Origin: Rickettsiales bacterium
Lineage (GTDB): Bacteria; Pseudomonadota; Alphaproteobacteria; TMED127
Direction of reading: 5' to 3'
Length of the DNA: 15,336 bases
NCBI GenBank assembly: GCA_002717855.1
Contig: PBCD01000023.1
Span: forward strand, 1 to 15,336
Both the position numbers and the translations under genes were made by a program. The notes beneath the pieces were generated by a model. It saw nothing but the letters and a program-made list of their open reading frames with translations. It ran no database searches and was not told the origin of the DNA. Shown in pieces: positions 15,233 through 15,336 of the stretch (its first letter is position 1; each line of letters begins with the position of its first letter).

Positions 15233-15336
15233 ATGATAAAATTTATTTATATTGTTGTTATCTTAACCTTTGCAAAAATAGGTATTTCAAATGAAATAAT
15301 TAGGGATAGAAATGGAAATTATTACTTGATGAAAGA
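15233..15336 (+). CDS. Unidentified exported protein, N-terminal 34 residues (cut by window edge)
   Basis: An open frame begins at ATG 15233, 43 bp after the ABC ATPase stop, and runs off the window. The visible part starts with a typical short signal peptide: MIKFIYIVVILTFAKIGIS, with a Lys then a hydrophobic stretch and possible cleavage after residue 19. The mature start would be NEIIRDRNGNYYLMK. The RDxNGNYY pattern resembles short repeats of exported proteins, but I do not recognise a family from this little sequence. It is not an obvious ABC-2 permease, which would show long transmembrane helices, although 34 residues cannot fully exclude one. No clear Shine-Dalgarno is seen. The presence of a real gene is likely, its function unknown. 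Confidence 0.55.
   Translation, partial: MIKFIYIVVILTFAKIGISNEIIRDRNGNYYLMK

Noticed and set aside
1..15336. CRISPR arrays, insertion sequences, tRNA/rRNA genes, phage or defence islands
   Set aside because: No regularly spaced repeats, transposase or integrase frames, cloverleaf-like or rRNA segments were seen. Nearly all the DNA is accounted for by housekeeping genes.

Overview
The window is a gene-dense, visibly AT-rich bacterial chromosome segment. Genes abut or overlap by a few bases and no intergenic gap exceeds about 80 bp. The gene order (hprK-rapZ-EIIA-HPr/EI-ahcY, then tsaE-amgK-murU ... trxA) is an alphaproteobacterial signature. The one-domain HprK, the AmgK/MurU pair and the HugZ-like and zinc-finger proteins are also typical of that class. 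Low GC, tight packing and many A/T homopolymers suggest a streamlined, probably marine, alphaproteobacterium (SAR11-, HIMB59- or AEGEAN-169-like). The exact clade cannot be read from the sequence. I see no rRNA, tRNA, CRISPR, insertion sequence or phage gene.

Layout. (1) 1-3801, minus strand: one operon read right to left, tsaE - amgK - murU - sbcB-like exonuclease I - trxA (trxA is cut by the window edge). It combines tRNA t6A synthesis, peptidoglycan amino-sugar recycling, DNA 3'-end processing and thiol redox. (2) 3855-4871, plus strand: a thioredoxin-reductase-like ferredoxin-NADP+ reductase, divergent from tsaE and convergent with ahcY. (3) 4868-10373, minus strand: pcuAC - hprK - rapZ - EIIA(Man) - HPr-EI fusion - ahcY. 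This is a complete regulatory phosphotransferase relay without a sugar permease, with S-adenosylhomocysteine hydrolase at its end and a periplasmic copper chaperone at its head. (4) 10421-11224, plus strand: a HugZ-type PNPOx/DUF2470 protein. (5) 11221-14189, minus strand: a 47-residue CHCC zinc-finger protein translationally coupled to DNA polymerase I. (6) 14266-end, plus strand: an ABC-2 type ATP-binding protein, then the start of an unidentified exported protein.

How the genes work together. PEP phosphorylates the EI part of the fusion, which passes phosphate to the HPr histidine and on to EIIA(Man). HprK can phosphorylate the HPr serine, 31 residues after the histidine as in classical HPr. 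RapZ sits in the same operon, so carbon and amino-sugar signalling are probably linked.

The most interesting points are modest. HPr and EI are fused in one chain. An ExoI-like nuclease sits where many alphaproteobacteria have addB-addA. Two independent convergent gene pairs overlap by the same 4-bp TTAA. AhcY is a short form. PCuAC carries an added CxC next to its copper site. I see no clearly undescribed multi-gene system; most of the window is core housekeeping.
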